The notes under the pieces are model-generated. The model was not told the DNA's origin. It saw only the letters and a list, made by a program, of their open reading frames with translations, and did not search any database. 53,320 bases of DNA. Origin: Deltaproteobacteria bacterium (GTDB lineage Bacteria > Desulfobacterota_B > Binatia > UBA9968). Of the stretch, positions 52,671 through 53,320 are shown piece by piece. Position 1 is the stretch's first letter, and each line of letters starts with the position of its first letter. Location of the stretch: contig VBKY01000075.1 of the NCBI GenBank assembly GCA_005879255.1, positions 1 through 53,320 of the forward strand, written 5' to 3'. Both the position numbers and the translations under genes were made by a program.

Positions 52671-53216
52671 ATGGTGCAAGAATTGCTTAGTTCTTCTCTG
52701 GTTAACCAACCAGTAATTTATTCCAGGGGTAAGCAGATGATTCAAAACCTAAGCGACAAAATGGCTCAGGATGCAGCGATACCACGTGAACTTTCTTTGG
52801 TCATAGGACCGACCGAGGTGGCAGATGTCATGACCGGCAAAGTCGTGACGCTCAGCGCGCATCACAGTTTTAACGACGCGACCAATCTTATGAACGACCG
52901 CTATTTCCGCCATTGCGTTGTCGTTGACGGTCAGAGAAAGATCATCGGCGTGATTTCAGACCGGGATATCCTTCGCGCGTTGGCGCGAAACCCCAATTCG
53001 CGCTCCAAATCGCTCGATCAAATCATGACGACGAATCCGATTACCGTGAAGCGCAACACACCGATCATCGAGGCGGTATCGAAGATTCTTTTCAAGCGCA
53101 TCAATTGCCTCCCGGTCGTCGAGGATGATGACACGGTTTGTGGCATCGTGACTTCCACCGATCTACTCAAATCCTATCAGCAGGTCCTCGAGTTAGTCCA
53201 GAAACAAGCGCGCTGA
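52671..53216 (+). CDS. CBS-domain-pair protein
   Basis: 181 residues. Two CBS motifs are clear: VADVMTGKVVTLSAHHSFNDA with VVVDGQRKIIGVISDRDIL, and DQIMTTNPITVKRNTPI with LPVVEDDDTVCGIVTSTDLL. Such Bateman modules bind adenine nucleotides and sense energy state. The first ~50 residues carry no known domain. ATG 52671 is chosen since GGAG lies six bases upstream; a TTG at 52659 is in frame but lacks a site. No partner gene is fused or adjoining. Confidence 0.88.
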   Translation: MVQELLSSSLVNQPVIYSRGKQMIQNLSDKMAQDAAIPRELSLVIGPTEVADVMTGKVVTLSAHHSFNDATNLMNDRYFRHCVVVDGQRKIIGVISDRDILRALARNPNSRSKSLDQIMTTNPITVKRNTPIIEAVSKILFKRINCLPVVEDDDTVCGIVTSTDLLKSYQQVLELVQKQAR

Positions 53217-53279
53217 GCTCTTCTACCAAAGCCGCCGCTTTCGCTGTTGACCGTTGCCGTTGCTGCGCTATGGTAAACC

Positions 53280-53320
53280 ATGGCGCGAAATGTTTCGGTG
53301 ACGGTCAAGCCTAATGCGAA
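53280..53320 (+). CDS. DUF167 (YggU-like) protein, N-terminal fragment (cut by right edge)
   Basis: An ATG at 53280 opens MARNVSVTVKPNAK before the window ends. The VKPNAK text near the N-terminus is the usual opening of the DUF167 family. Only 13 full codons are visible, so the call is tentative. Confidence 0.45.
   Translation, partial: MARNVSVTVKPNA

Overview
The window is 53 kb of bacterial chromosome, moderately GC-rich and gene-dense. No rRNA, tRNA, CRISPR array, integrase or complete insertion sequence was recognised. The mix of genes resembles metagenome-assembled, formerly 'deltaproteobacterial' soil or groundwater lineages such as Binatia/Binatota, or alternatively Rokubacteria or Tectomicrobia. 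It includes many orphan periplasmic binding proteins (NMT1/THI5-like, Fbp-like, TTT/Bug), amidohydrolases, cupins, VOC proteins and a Rieske oxygenase. The taxonomic placement is inference only. A free-living heterotroph that scavenges organic acids and aromatics is the simplest reading.

Layout. 1-6.1 kb: the N-terminal part of an acyl-CoA dehydrogenase (runs off the left edge), a cupin, two SsuA/THI5-like binding proteins, an AtzA/MtaD-type amidohydrolase, a DMT-type transporter and a broken VOC gene. 6.1-6.7 kb: a FrnE/DsbA-like oxidoreductase whose first active-site Cys codon is TGA, followed by a hairpin of bacterial SECIS form; it is a probable selenoprotein. 6.9-12.5 kb: a protocatechuate (beta-ketoadipate) operon pcaD-C-H-G-B plus a two-subunit CoA-transferase (pcaI/J role). 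12.7-20.2 kb: DUF488, an MFS transporter, DUF2236/MpaB with an apparent ATT start, argC, an Fbp-like binding protein with a fused double permease, and a frameshifted universal stress protein.

20.2-24.7 kb: a Rieske oxygenase, a binding-protein remnant, a cupin, a two-domain VOC protein, and a xanthine-dehydrogenase/CO-dehydrogenase-type operon whose ~750-residue molybdopterin subunit is collapsed to a 46-codon stub between intact FAD and 2Fe-2S subunits. 24.9-32 kb: a membrane GAF histidine kinase lacking its phospho-accepting His, an unknown zinc-ribbon protein, an amidohydrolase-2 protein, an orphan EutA reactivase and a bicupin protein. 32.4-39.7 kb: an operon of AddB, AddA and a PolB-like 3'-5' exonuclease. 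39.8-42.6 kb: gamma-glutamyltranspeptidase and a yqjD/yqjE/yqjK-like stress-membrane cluster.

42.8-47.3 kb: a minus-strand operon of a class-V aminotransferase, serA and purA, headed by a promoter, a ZTP (pfl) riboswitch aptamer and an overlapping terminator. This ties serine/one-carbon supply and AMP synthesis to the purine intermediate ZTP. 47.4-53.3 kb: a HAD phosphatase, an aldo/keto reductase, tandem TTT binding proteins, an ornithine cyclodeaminase-family protein, a CBS-pair protein, and the start of a DUF167 gene cut by the right edge.

Many intergenic gaps hold short-period direct repeats (8- or 9-bp units) or near-perfect inverted repeats. Several genes are visibly decaying (VOC, binding protein, XDH large subunit, UspA), suggesting active gene turnover in the accessory catabolic parts.
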